Shown: piece after piece, positions 14,673 through 23,185 of the stretch
Layout: each line of letters begins with the position of its first letter
Numbering within the stretch: the first letter of the stretch is position 1
Origin: Deltaproteobacteria bacterium
GTDB taxonomy: Bacteria; Myxococcota_A; Polyangia; GCA-2747355
DNA length: 64,000 nt
Direction of reading: 5' to 3'
Assembly: GCA_020633415.1 (NCBI GenBank)
Contig: JACKDQ010000001.1
Location: 372,001 to 436,000 of the forward strand
The notes under the pieces: model-generated
Database searches by the model: none
Told to the model about the DNA's origin: nothing
Seen by the model: only the letters and a program-made list of their open reading frames with translations
Position numbers and translations under genes: made by a program

Positions 14673-16922
14673 ATGCGCCAAGCGAGCGAACTCGCCACCC
14701 AACAAGGGCTAGAGGTGCTGGTATTCTATCGGTCGCGCTTCTTGGGGTCGCGTTGCTTCCTCGGCGACCGGATCGTTATCGGTTCTTCCGACCAGGCTGA
14801 CCTTAAACTGCGCGGCGCGGATATCGCACCTGAGCATGCGGTGTTGGAGCTGCATTCTCACGAACGTCTGTTGATCAAGCGCCGTAGCGGAAGACATCTA
14901 CTGCGCGTCAATGCAAAGAATGTCGACTTTTGCCGCGTGCGACCCGTCGACGATATTACCCTCGGACGCTTTCGGCTCAAGATCGTCCCCTTCGGTGGCC
15001 AGCCTGACGGGTTCTTTTCGGCCAGTGATGTCTCTTTGGAGCATGGCCAAGAGATTCCCACCGATGTGGCGTTGCGTCCGAGCAATACCCACGGTGAGGT
15101 CGATACATCCGCGGGAAACTCGTCGGTAGAGACGCGGATCCTCGGTCGCCAGCGTCAGACGCCGGCGCGCGCTGTCCCGCCCCCTGCGTCACAAGCCCAG
15201 CTCGAAGCGCGTACGCACGCTGCGCCGCCGGTTGGTCGACGACGAACAGCGGTGCCAGCCAAGCCACCGATTGGTGAGATCGTCGTGCCGCGGCCACAGG
15301 TCGAGCACCCAGCGAACAGCGTGGTCGCTGAGCCCGGACGTCCTCGGGTCGCTGCTGCGCAACGCTCAGCGGCGCTAGATTTCGTGGTGCGTGTCGACCA
15401 GACCGAAGCGGGGACAGACTACACGATCGAAGCGCCGCTCGATGGTCTTGAGTCGCTGGTCTCTGCGTCGGCGGCGATCGAGCAGCGACAGGAAGATCTG
15501 TTTTCGGCACGCGATGCTGCTGAGCGCGTTCAGCAGGTCGATGCTGCGGCCGATTTCGAATACGACGAAGACGACGAAGAAGAGGAAGAGTTCGTCGAGC
15601 CGTTTAGCCTGCTCGATCAGATCTTTCGTCAACCCGGTGCGGCAATCGCCGGTCGCCGTGTGTTCGAGGTGATCTGCTATCGCGAAGGGGAAGTGGTCGA
15701 TGTCGGGCGCGTCGCTGCCGGCGGAACGCTGTATGCGGGCGCTGAACGCTTTGCCTTGATCAGACTCGATAAGCGTAGCGGTCGAGCACGACTGTTTCTG
15801 CGAGAGGACTTCGAGGGTGAAGTTCGACGCGGTACCCAGAGCGAGTCGGTCAGAGATCTGCTGTGCGAGATCAATCTCGTCGATCGCTCGCGGGGTGTCT
15901 ACGCGGTCGATCTTTGCGACGGCGAGTCGGCGATCGTCCATACGTCACAAGGCTCCTACGCGCTGCGCTTCGTCTCGCCGCCGGCTGAGCCGCGCGCCGA
16001 GCGCAGTGGGCCGCTGGTTTCATCTTTGGCCTACAAGCTACTCGGGGGTAGCAGCGGCGTGCACATGGTCGCCCTACTGGCTTTGGCGTTGGTGATCCCT
16101 GCCGACAAGCGGGTCAAGGACGATGATGCTGAGCGCTACGCTAAGGTCGACGTTAAGCAGCTCAACAAGAAGCCACCACCACCGCCGCCGCCGCCACCAC
16201 CACCGCCGCCGCCGCCGAAGTCGCAGAAGTCGCTGCCAGCGCCCCGGCAGAAGGCGCCCCGCGTGGTTAGACGTCAGCGCGCGGTGCGGCCGACAAGGCA
16301 GCAGCAGCGACAGGCTCAGGTCGACAAGACCTTGGCCGCACTCAAGCAGTTTTCCCAGCCGGTGCGCTCGGACTTGACCAAGCTGGTGACTAACGTGGCC
16401 ACGATAAAGTCGAGTCGCGCGTCGAAGTTCTCGATCGCTGGCTTGCGGCAGAAGATCCCCGGAGGTGCGGTGCGCTTGTCTCATGCTGGCGCCGACACCA
16501 AGATCGCCCAACAGTTGCTCGCGCGGTCCAAGGCCGGTCGTCTGCAGGCGGGTGCGGATGTTGGTCGACGCGGACCGCAGGGCAAGGTGCGTAGCGCGCC
16601 GACCCGTTCGATCAGCGCGACGGGCGGTGTGCTCTCGCGTTCGGCGATTCAGTCGGTCATCTCTCGTCACATGGGGGAAGTGCAGGCCTGCTATGAGCAA
16701 CAGCTGCTCGGCGGTCGCCGTATCGCCGGCAAGGTGCTGTTCCAATGGATCATCACGCCTACCGGTGGTGTGAGTGGTGCGCGACAGGTTTCGTCGAGCT
16801 TGGGCAATGCGGCGGTCGCGCAATGTATCTTGCGTTCGCTGCGGAGCTGGGACTTTCCACGACCGACCGGTGGATCGGTAACGGTACGCTATCCGTTCGT
16901 CTTCCGCGTTCAGAGCTTCTAG
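14673..16922 (+). CDS. FHA-domain, TonB-like protein with AgmX/PglI C-terminal domain (GltG/NfsG-like)
   Basis: 749 residues, 2 bp after the ExbD gene. Residues about 15-110 form a FHA-like domain (IVIGSSDQADLKLRG, PEHAVLELH), a phosphothreonine-binding fold. A variable linker rich in Ala, Pro and acidic residues follows, with the stretch EYDEDDEEEEEF near 290-300, then a second FHA-like region at about 315-430. A single membrane helix lies near 460-478 (VHMVALLALALVIPADK), followed by a proline run of 15 at about 500-514 and a long basic periplasmic spacer. The last 100 residues match the AgmX/PglI C-terminal domain, a TonB-CTD relative (HMGEVQACYEQQL, LFQWIITPTGGVSG). The layout is that of a cytoplasm-to-outer-membrane linker driven by the stator. 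The nearest described relatives are GltG and NfsG of Myxococcus. Confidence 0.88.
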   Translation: MRQASELATQQGLEVLVFYRSRFLGSRCFLGDRIVIGSSDQADLKLRGADIAPEHAVLELHSHERLLIKRRSGRHLLRVNAKNVDFCRVRPVDDITLGRFRLKIVPFGGQPDGFFSASDVSLEHGQEIPTDVALRPSNTHGEVDTSAGNSSVETRILGRQRQTPARAVPPPASQAQLEARTHAAPPVGRRRTAVPAKPPIGEIVVPRPQVEHPANSVVAEPGRPRVAAAQRSAALDFVVRVDQTEAGTDYTIEAPLDGLESLVSASAAIEQRQEDLFSARDAAERVQQVDAAADFEYDEDDEEEEEFVEPFSLLDQIFRQPGAAIAGRRVFEVICYREGEVVDVGRVAAGGTLYAGAERFALIRLDKRSGRARLFLREDFEGEVRRGTQSESVRDLLCEINLVDRSRGVYAVDLCDGESAIVHTSQGSYALRFVSPPAEPRAERSGPLVSSLAYKLLGGSSGVHMVALLALALVIPADKRVKDDDAERYAKVDVKQLNKKPPPPPPPPPPPPPPPKSQKSLPAPRQKAPRVVRRQRAVRPTRQQQRQAQVDKTLAALKQFSQPVRSDLTKLVTNVATIKSSRASKFSIAGLRQKIPGGAVRLSHAGADTKIAQQLLARSKAGRLQAGADVGRRGPQGKVRSAPTRSISATGGVLSRSAIQSVISRHMGEVQACYEQQLLGGRRIAGKVLFQWIITPTGGVSGARQVSSSLGNAAVAQCILRSLRSWDFPRPTGGSVTVRYPFVFRVQSF

Positions 16923-16933
16923 GAGTAGGCAGC

Positions 16934-17188
16934 GTGAGTTTGAAGAGTCGTCGTGTGTTTCGAGTTCGTCCGCTGAAGACTTGGTTCTATTGCCTGGTCG
17001 GCTCGCTGCTGATGTTCGTCGCGCTCGTTCGCCCACAAGGCGGCCTGCCGGACGAGCAGAGCATCGGGCAAAGCGTTGCACAGAACGTCGCGCGCGCTAA
17101 CGAGCGTCGCAGCGAACGAGGCGATACCTCTGCGTATCGTTCGTCGACTGAGCACTCCAGCGCACTCGTGCTAACGCAGCGACAATAG
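16934..17188 (+). CDS. Small membrane protein of the stator operon
   Basis: 84 residues from the GTG at 16934, which follows AGGAG by 8 bases. A basic start (SLKSRRVFRVRPLKTW) precedes one membrane helix (FYCLVGSLLMFVALV), and the remaining 50 residues are polar and probably periplasmic. No family recognised. Position 11 bp after the FHA gene suggests it is a subunit or assembly factor of the same machine. Confidence 0.7.
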   Translation: MSLKSRRVFRVRPLKTWFYCLVGSLLMFVALVRPQGGLPDEQSIGQSVAQNVARANERRSERGDTSAYRSSTEHSSALVLTQRQ

Positions 17189-17271
17189 AGGTGGGAGCTG
17201 TGGCACGTAGGTTGCTCAACAACAGCGTGATGTCAAAGCCGACGTCGGTACGGACCAACGAGGAGCAAAAC

Positions 17272-18525
17272 GTGAAGCATAGCAGTTCATCAAGGCGGTC
17301 GCGCACACCGAGCGTGCTGTGGGCGATCTCGTCAGCACTGGTGTTGGTGATCGCCTGCGCCGGCGATGACGGTGCACGCAACAACACTGGCAACACTGGC
17401 AACACCGGCAACACCGGAAACACCGGCAACACCGGGAACACTGGCAACACCGGAAACACCGGGAACACCGGGAACACCGGGAACACCGGGAACACCGGCA
17501 ACACCGGCAACACGGCAACTGACGCGTGCGTTGCAGCTCCGGTAGGTGCCGACTGCCGGTGCGAACTGACGGTCGCCGATAAGTGTGAGTACAGCTGCAC
17601 CTGTCCCGGCGGCGGCGATCCGAATGCGTTCGTTGGCGGCATTGCCGAACTCAATGGTGCAACCTGCAGCAAGTCGTGCGCACCCGGGTCGGATTTAGCG
17701 CCACCGGTTTGCTCGGTCACCTGTGACAAGAAACAGCCTCCTGCGCCCGCGCCCAAGCAGAGCCCCTGCCCCGAGCAGAAAGAGGCGCCGGCGCTGTGTC
17801 ACACGATCTCGGCAGAGACGGGTGAAGTTTATGAAGTCACCGAGACTGGCGCAAACAAGTTGCCGTGCCAGGTCAAGAGTGGACCGATCGAAGCGATCCA
17901 TCGCATCGAAAAGGATGGCCTCGGAATTCACTTTTATGTCTCACAGGACGACAACACTATCGGCTGGTTCTATCCCCAGCGAAACGGCGGATGCTTCGAG
18001 CAGACCGGTACAGTTGTCGCCGGCGATATCGGTGGAATGAGCTCCTACGAGGAAAACGGTGAGACCATCGTGTTGATCACCAGTGAGACCAAGACCAAGG
18101 TTTGGGAGTTCCGTATCGACGCGCAGAACAAACCGATTCTGCCGGAGAAACTGTCGTCGGTAGCGCCGCCGATTCCCGGTGAGGCGTTCTCGATCAAACC
18201 CGGTACCGTAATCGGCACGATCAGTAGCGGTGACAAGATCGCCAGCTACAACGTCAAGACGGGCGAAGTGGTCTGCAGTCCGGTCTCGTTCAATGGTGCG
18301 CTGGTCGAGGCGATGTCGTGGGCGAGTATCGGTGGTGCGGAGCCCGTGTTGTTGGCCGTCGACAAGTCGGGCGCAGAGAAGATGGTTGAGGTTGTGCTCG
18401 ATGGCAAGGGGTGCCCGACCGGCGCGGTCAAGGCGCCGACTGGGTTCTTCGGTGGTACGCTGATCGGCGTAGACCACGAGGCGCTGAGCTGCCATCGCGG
18501 CTGTGTTGCGACTCCCGCTCCTTAA
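17272..18525 (+). CDS. Lipoprotein with Asn-Thr-Gly tandem repeats and Cys-rich region
   Basis: 417 residues. The GTG at 17272 is 6 bases after AGGAG and gives the lipobox VLVIAC (Cys29). Residues 38-79 are 14 consecutive Asn-Thr-Gly triplets, a flexible and possibly glycosylated spacer. A region with about 14 cysteines follows (to about residue 190), probably disulfide-linked. The C-terminal 230 residues contain strand-turn repeats such as IGWFYPQRNGGCFEQTG, VWEFRIDAQNKPILPEK and IASYNVKTGEVVCSP, which suggest a beta-propeller-like fold. It probably forms the outer-membrane end of the operon's product, but this is inferred only from position 83 bp after the small membrane protein gene. Confidence 0.8.
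   Translation: MKHSSSSRRSRTPSVLWAISSALVLVIACAGDDGARNNTGNTGNTGNTGNTGNTGNTGNTGNTGNTGNTGNTGNTGNTGNTATDACVAAPVGADCRCELTVADKCEYSCTCPGGGDPNAFVGGIAELNGATCSKSCAPGSDLAPPVCSVTCDKKQPPAPAPKQSPCPEQKEAPALCHTISAETGEVYEVTETGANKLPCQVKSGPIEAIHRIEKDGLGIHFYVSQDDNTIGWFYPQRNGGCFEQTGTVVAGDIGGMSSYEENGETIVLITSETKTKVWEFRIDAQNKPILPEKLSSVAPPIPGEAFSIKPGTVIGTISSGDKIASYNVKTGEVVCSPVSFNGALVEAMSWASIGGAEPVLLAVDKSGAEKMVEVVLDGKGCPTGAVKAPTGFFGGTLIGVDHEALSCHRGCVATPAP
17383..17508 (+). repeat. 14 tandem copies of a 9-bp unit encoding Asn-Thr-Gly
   Basis: Units AACACCGGC, AACACCGGG, AACACCGGA or AACACTGGC follow each other without interruption; variation is only at third codon positions. It is in frame within the lipoprotein gene, so copy-number change keeps the frame and only alters spacer length. 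A degenerate fifteenth unit (AACACGGCA) follows. Confidence 0.97.
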
Positions 18526-18538
18526 AAAGTTGCTTCAG

Positions 18539-18582
18539 CCCCGGCGTCGCTTTGGCCTTCCCCCGCTTCCGTGACGCCGGGG
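18539..18582. terminator. Inverted repeat between convergent genes, possible terminator
   Basis: CCCCGGCGTC (18539-18548) pairs perfectly with GACGCCGGGG (18573-18582) across a 24-base loop. It lies between stops at 18525 (plus) and 18613 (minus). On the minus strand the stem is followed within about 11 bases by a short T-run, so it may serve as a terminator for the minus gene; on the plus strand only C-rich sequence follows. Confidence 0.5.
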
Positions 18583-18612
18583 CCTCCCCCCTTCATCCGC
18601 TGGGCTCCGCTG

Positions 18613-19533
18613 CTACTTGCCGATCGCTTGCTGGATGCATTCCGCTTCGGTGATCGGCAAGCTCGTTGTTCCATCGCCATCACCAAAACAAAACGCGTTC
18701 AATGTCGGCGGGCCCGTCACAGGAAAGACCAGGTCGATCGCGCTGCAGATCACGACGTCGTCATCTTGGCAGGTCGAACCGTCGTGGCCGGTCAGGACCA
18801 TGCGCGCCGGTCCTGAGGGGACAGCATCGAAGATCGGTGGTGCGAGATTGGCCAACAGGTCGCCCGGCTTGGGATCGTTCTTGGTCTTGATGCAGCGCCG
18901 ATTGAGCAGCCCGCCGCCCGGTGAATAGAGCGCCACGGCTAGGCTGTCGACGTTGCTCACCCAGAGCAACGAGCAGGTGTCCTTATCGAGTACCAGGGTT
19001 AGGTTGTTGAGTCGGTGAAGCCCTGCTCCGCCATCGGGTGCTACGCCGGCGTCGCCGATCACGCTGGTGGTGCAGTTGCCCACCGGCGCCTTCTGCTCGA
19101 GGCAACGGGTGGCAGAAATCGTTGCGGGCTGACCGGTCAGGTCTTGAAGGCAGTAGACCGGAAGATCGATCGTTGGGCCGGGGAGCGCGAATGTCGTCTG
19201 TCCGCAGGCGACGACCTGAGCGCCGCACTGGCTGTCTTCATAGGCGACAAAGGTCATCTTGTAGGTGCCGTGAGACAGATCCTTAAGCGTAACGCTTGTG
19301 CGCAGTGCGGCTTGCAGATCCGTCAGCTGCGCAACAGATTGGATCGGGATGCAGGCGCTCTCGCGCTTGGCTAGCCCTTCGAGGCTCACACGCAGCGAGC
19401 CGGTGCGGGCCAGCGATCCTGAAGCGCAGCGACAGGCGTGATCGGTCAAGAGCGCTGGCGCGGGCGTAGCTTTTTGGCAGCCGAACATTGCGGCGATGAC
19501 AAGCAGCAGCGTGTGGTGCCCGCGCCAGGTCAC
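18613..19533 (-). CDS. Lipoprotein of unknown function
   Basis: 306 residues from the GTG at 19533, 2 bp past the stop of the upstream gene. The start gives a lipoprotein signal (LLLVIAAMFGC, Cys19). The mature part contains paired cysteines (HACRCASGS, DSQCGAQVVACGQTT, STCQDDDVVICSA) and two roughly similar halves with the pattern of a beta-sandwich. No family recognised. No strong ribosome site precedes the GTG, so translation may be coupled to the upstream gene. An alternative start upstream would lose the signal peptide. Confidence 0.72.
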   Translation of the reverse strand: MTWRGHHTLLLVIAAMFGCQKATPAPALLTDHACRCASGSLARTGSLRVSLEGLAKRESACIPIQSVAQLTDLQAALRTSVTLKDLSHGTYKMTFVAYEDSQCGAQVVACGQTTFALPGPTIDLPVYCLQDLTGQPATISATRCLEQKAPVGNCTTSVIGDAGVAPDGGAGLHRLNNLTLVLDKDTCSLLWVSNVDSLAVALYSPGGGLLNRRCIKTKNDPKPGDLLANLAPPIFDAVPSGPARMVLTGHDGSTCQDDDVVICSAIDLVFPVTGPPTLNAFCFGDGDGTTSLPITEAECIQQAIGK

Positions 19534-19535
19534 GT

Positions 19536-20510
19536 TCAGAATCCGATCTGGTAGGTCGTGTCGCGATTGGAAAGCGCCACAGGCACGATGATCGCGGTGG
19601 CGACCACCGCCGCACCGGCGGCCCAGACCCACCACCGGCGGTACCATGCCGTGGCTTGCTGTTCATTGCCCAGCTCGTCGCGCTTTGACGCTTTGGTCAG
19701 TGCCGCAGCAAGCGCTGAATGACCTTGGGCATCGATCGCATCGAAACCGAGTCCCGTGCCCGTGCCGATCAGTGCGAGGCGAGATACGCCGGCCAGTTCG
19801 ATCAGTTGCTTGATCAAGCGATTGTCGCTCAACTCATCGGCGGAGAGCCGCGTAGGTGCTGTGAGCGCGACGAAGGTTAGCTGGCACTTTTCATCGACGT
19901 TAAGCCAACCGGAGACGCTGTGGTTCGCGCTTTCATCGCGCCAGCAGGCGTAGTGGCTTCCGACGCGGATCGCGTGCTCTCGTTTGCGTTGACCGTTTAT
20001 CCAGAGGCGCCGCTGAGCGGGCCAGCGCGCCTTGCAGGTCAAACTCGCGTCGCGCGCTTCGCTGTTTAGCGCCGCGACCCGTGGTGGGAAAAGCGAGAGA
20101 TCAACGCCCCGGCCTTCGATCGCATTCGCGCGGGCAAAGGCACTTTTCGCCTGCGCATGTTGACCAAGGACGGCCTGGCAGGCCCCGAGCCAGCCGGCAA
20201 GTTGCTTTAGGTAGTCGAGTACGTGCCGTTGTTGTCGGCGAAACACCGTGGACGTCGGCCGCCAGACCGCGGCGAGCTCGAGCTCAGCTGCAGCTGCGGC
20301 TTTGGCGCAAGCATCAAATTCGCTGGCCGAGTACAGTTTACGCACCTGGCCCAATGCGCGCTTGCCGCGGGCGATCGCTAACGTTGTGGAAATCAGCTTG
20401 CTGTCGGCGGAGGGACCGGCCAAAAGCACACCGGTTTCAGCGCTGGCCCGTGCGGGCAGCAACGCGCTGATTAGCACTAGTCCGACGGCAAGCCTAGATA
20501 CGGCGATCAT
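19536..20510 (-). CDS. Exported protein with C-terminal membrane anchor, unknown function
   Basis: 324 residues, ATG at 20510 after GAGGAAAACG. A Sec signal peptide ends near residue 24 (LLPARASAET). The first half is helical and may contain TPR-like helices (DACAKAAAAAELELAAVW, HAQAKSAFARANAIEG). Near the C-terminus a hydrophobic helix (WWVWAAGAAVVATAIIVPV) is followed by about 15 polar residues. This design, helical domain plus C-terminal helix flanked by Trp, recurs in myxobacterial envelope proteins with PEGA-like regions. No known family is assigned. It forms a two-gene operon with the downstream lipoprotein. Confidence 0.75.
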   Translation of the reverse strand: MIAVSRLAVGLVLISALLPARASAETGVLLAGPSADSKLISTTLAIARGKRALGQVRKLYSASEFDACAKAAAAAELELAAVWRPTSTVFRRQQRHVLDYLKQLAGWLGACQAVLGQHAQAKSAFARANAIEGRGVDLSLFPPRVAALNSEARDASLTCKARWPAQRRLWINGQRKREHAIRVGSHYACWRDESANHSVSGWLNVDEKCQLTFVALTAPTRLSADELSDNRLIKQLIELAGVSRLALIGTGTGLGFDAIDAQGHSALAAALTKASKRDELGNEQQATAWYRRWWVWAAGAAVVATAIIVPVALSNRDTTYQIGF

Positions 20511-20601
20511 CGTTTTCCTCGCCAGGGGTGATCAATGGGTTGCGGCCCGACCAGTATATCAAGAGTCGGAAGCGAGAACCATCGTGTGCCTCGGCGGGGA
20601 G

Positions 20602-21552
20602 TTAGGGTACGTAGCGCAGGTGGGCGAACAGGTGAATTGCGGCGGCGACCAGCCCGGCGATTAGCGGCGTAGCTATCCAGCCCAGCGTCATTCGTCCGGC
20701 GGCACCGAACTTGACGGCGGTGGCTTGCTTGACCAGTCCGACGCCGAGGACTGCGCCGATCACAGCTTGTGAGGTCGAAACGGGCACGCCGATCATCGCG
20801 TAGACGTGCACGGTTGCGGCTTCGGCCAGCACGACGACCAATGCAGAATAGGCGTCGAGTTTGACGATCGAGCGGCCGACGGCGAGCATTACCTCTTTGC
20901 TGTAGGTCAGCACGCCGAGGGCGATGCTCAGGCCGCCCAGCCAGACGGACCAATCGAGGGTGAGTAGGCCGCTGGCGTAGTACACACCAGTGACATTGGC
21001 CACGTTGTTGGCTCCGAGCGCGTAGGCGCCGTAGCAGCCGGAGACGACCAACGCGGCGCGGAGCACTGCATCGGTGACTAGCATCGAGAGCCGCAGTCGA
21101 TTGAACAGCCACGCGCCTGCTCGGTAGCCGAGGGCCGCCAGCAACAAGGCGCCGATCGGTGTGCCGATCCAACAGATCACGACCTTCCCGAGTCCGGAGA
21201 ATTTGGCCGTGCCGTCGACCAATCCGACACCGATGATCGCGCCAACGACGGCTTGCGAAGTGGATGACGGGATGCGCATGATCGTCATCAGCGTGATCGA
21301 AAGCGCAGCACCAACGGCGGCGAAGGTCGCCGATGAAATCGACGCTGCGCTCAATCCGGCGATCGTCGCCATGCCGGCGCGGCCTTCGAGCGCAGCGCCG
21401 GCGATAATGAACAGCGCGCAGAGTGCGACGGCGATCGGGTACCTGACCATGCGCGATGAAACCGCGGTGCCGAAGACGTTCGCTGCGTCGTTGGCGCCCA
21501 GCGACCAACCGAGGTAGACACCACCAAGAAGATGCGGACTGAATGTCAGCAT
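20602..21552 (-). CDS. pit: PiT-family inorganic phosphate transporter
   Basis: 316 residues with about nine to ten membrane helices. The family signature GANDAANVFG occurs near residue 19 and a related copy, GANNVANVTG, near residue 180, reflecting the internal repeat of PiT transporters. Phosphate is taken up with a proton or sodium ion across the inner membrane. The ATG at 21552 overlaps by one base the stop of the upstream DUF47 gene (TAATG), so the two are translationally coupled. Length is short compared with E. coli PitA (about 500) but normal for this bacterial/archaeal subgroup. Confidence 0.95.
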   Translation of the reverse strand: MLTFSPHLLGGVYLGWSLGANDAANVFGTAVSSRMVRYPIAVALCALFIIAGAALEGRAGMATIAGLSAASISSATFAAVGAALSITLMTIMRIPSSTSQAVVGAIIGVGLVDGTAKFSGLGKVVICWIGTPIGALLLAALGYRAGAWLFNRLRLSMLVTDAVLRAALVVSGCYGAYALGANNVANVTGVYYASGLLTLDWSVWLGGLSIALGVLTYSKEVMLAVGRSIVKLDAYSALVVVLAEAATVHVYAMIGVPVSTSQAVIGAVLGVGLVKQATAVKFGAAGRMTLGWIATPLIAGLVAAAIHLFAHLRYVP

Positions 21553-22217
21553 TAGATGTGGTGCTTGATGCTCAGCAGCATGATGTAGTTGGCCGCGCTC
21601 TCCGAGTAGTCGGTGATCCTACCGAGGCAGATGCCGACTTCGCGATAGAGGATCTTGTTCGCCGTATCGTAATCGGCGGAGAAGATGCGGTCCACCAGCT
21701 GGCATTGGACAAAGTCGGCCTCGCTTTCTGCCTTATCGATCTCTTTATTGGCGCTGATCACCCCGTCGGCGTCGACGCGGTCGATGAAAAGCAGGCGCAC
21801 CGACTTCTCGAGGTGGACGCAGCAGCGCACCGAGATCGTGACCAGCTTCTGGTAAAGCGGTTTCAGCTCTTCGGGTAGGTCGATGTGCTGCAGCTTCAGA
21901 TCAAAAAGCGAGCGTTGGGCATCGCCGAGTAGCCGGTCGAGGCGGCTGATCATCTCGTGGATGTCGGCGCGGGACTCGGGCAGCAGCGCCTTGCCGTATA
22001 ATTCGCGTGCGATCAACCGACGTACGTCGTCAGCGTGTGACTCGGCCTTGTGGGTTTGCTCGACCTGAAAGTTGAAGTCATCGCTGCGCCCTTGGGTGAG
22101 GAAGGTTTCCCAGGCGGACTCAAAGGTTCGAACGCAGGCCATCCAGCCGTCGAGGTAGCGGGCGATCAGTGCCTGAACGTGCCGCTGCTTGCGGAGAAAT
22201 ACATTGGTTAAGCTCAT
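21552..22217 (-). CDS. DUF47 family PhoU-like phosphate transport regulator
   Basis: 221 residues, all helical, with the PhoU-like three-helix repeat: HKAESHADDVRRLIARELYG and later EIDKAESEADFVQCQL. The E/D-x3-D pairs in these helices usually bind metal clusters. DUF47 proteins are encoded next to PiT transporters and are thought to control phosphate uptake. Start ATG 22217 follows a GGAGAGGT site. The 203-bp region upstream contains AT-rich sequence near 22250-22270, a possible promoter, but no clear Pho box. Confidence 0.92.
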   Translation of the reverse strand: MSLTNVFLRKQRHVQALIARYLDGWMACVRTFESAWETFLTQGRSDDFNFQVEQTHKAESHADDVRRLIARELYGKALLPESRADIHEMISRLDRLLGDAQRSLFDLKLQHIDLPEELKPLYQKLVTISVRCCVHLEKSVRLLFIDRVDADGVISANKEIDKAESEADFVQCQLVDRIFSADYDTANKILYREVGICLGRITDYSESAANYIMLLSIKHHI

Positions 22218-22420
22218 ACCTCTCCTATCTTCGCTGGCGGGATGATGACAATTGTAACAAAAATTGTTCGCGACCGCCTGCTCGTTGCTCGTAGGCCTTT
22301 GCTGGACGCGCGTGTTGGTGATCGCGTCGGGTACCTACGAGTACCTTTGGGCACTCGCTGCTCAGCTGGCGCACCGACCTGGTGATCGCCGCCAACCGTT
22401 TGAGGCCAGCGGTGGGCGGG

Positions 22421-23083
22421 CTAGTTGCCGGCGAGCTCGAGCAGTTTGGCCACCACGTTGTCTGCGCCGTCAGCGATCTGTGAGATCGTTGCCTCGAGCA
22501 TGTAGCACGGGCCGGTAACGACCTTGTAACGCTCGTCGAGGCAGACGCCGCCGTGAGTCGTCACTTGGTGCTTGGCACCCATCTTCTCGAGTGTTGCAGC
22601 GGTGTCTTTGTCTTGGCCGATCGTAACGGTCACCCCATCGAACATTTTGGCGATGATCGCTGGCGCGATGCAGAGCGCGCCGATCGGTTTGCCCGCTTGA
22701 TGTGTGGCGCTGATCGCTCGCTTGACCTGATCGTCGATCTGACAAGCATCGCCCCTAAAGGCGAAGTCCGAGAGGTTCTTGGCCGCACCGAAGCCGCCCG
22801 GAAAGATCAAGGCGTCGAAGTCCTCGGCGTGATATTCGTGCAGGGGCTTGATCGCACCGCGGGCGATGCGCGCTGCCTCGACCAAGACATTGCGTGATTC
22901 GCCGGTCGCATCGCCTGTCAGATGGTTGACCACGTGGTGTTGGGCGATGTCTGGTGCGAAGCATTGATAGCTCGCTCCTCGTCGGTCGACGGCAAGCATC
23001 GTCATCACCGACTCGTGAATTTCTGCGCCGTCGAACACGCCGCATCCGGAAAGCACGATCGCGACTCGTTTGCCCTGGCTCAT
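22421..23083 (-). CDS. elbB: ElbB-like DJ-1/PfpI-family protein
   Basis: 220 residues. The sequence follows E. coli ElbB (glyoxalase ElbB, earlier called sigma cross-reacting protein 27A): VLSGCGVFDGAEIHES, ALIFPGGFGAAKNLSDFA, and the nucleophile elbow IGALCIAPAI with the reactive cysteine. ElbB belongs to the DJ-1/ThiJ superfamily and shows glyoxalase activity; its physiological role is unclear although it was linked to isoprenoid synthesis. The ATG at 23083 lies after a GGAGGT site. It is a single gene between DUF47-PiT and a PH-domain gene. Confidence 0.93.
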   Translation of the reverse strand: MSQGKRVAIVLSGCGVFDGAEIHESVMTMLAVDRRGASYQCFAPDIAQHHVVNHLTGDATGESRNVLVEAARIARGAIKPLHEYHAEDFDALIFPGGFGAAKNLSDFAFRGDACQIDDQVKRAISATHQAGKPIGALCIAPAIIAKMFDGVTVTIGQDKDTAATLEKMGAKHQVTTHGGVCLDERYKVVTGPCYMLEATISQIADGADNVVAKLLELAGN

Positions 23084-23185
23084 TGGGACCTCCGTCGTTA
23101 GTTTTCGCCGCTGGGCAGCCTAACATGCGGTTCTGAGCAGGGACAGCTTGGCGCGTCTGTGTGGGCGACGAGCGGGACCGAAGTC

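Noticed and set aside
16074..17081. 335-codon minus-strand frame opposite the FHA/TonB-like gene
   Set aside because: Includes poly-Arg from the proline codon run read backwards; clearly a shadow frame.
17383..17508. Regular repeats resembling a CRISPR array
   Set aside because: Units are 9 bp, contiguous, without spacers, and translate in frame as Asn-Thr-Gly.
22218..22290. Possible Pho box upstream of the DUF47-PiT genes
   Set aside because: TGTTACA and TGTCATC occur but 9 rather than 11 bases apart and only loosely match the consensus.
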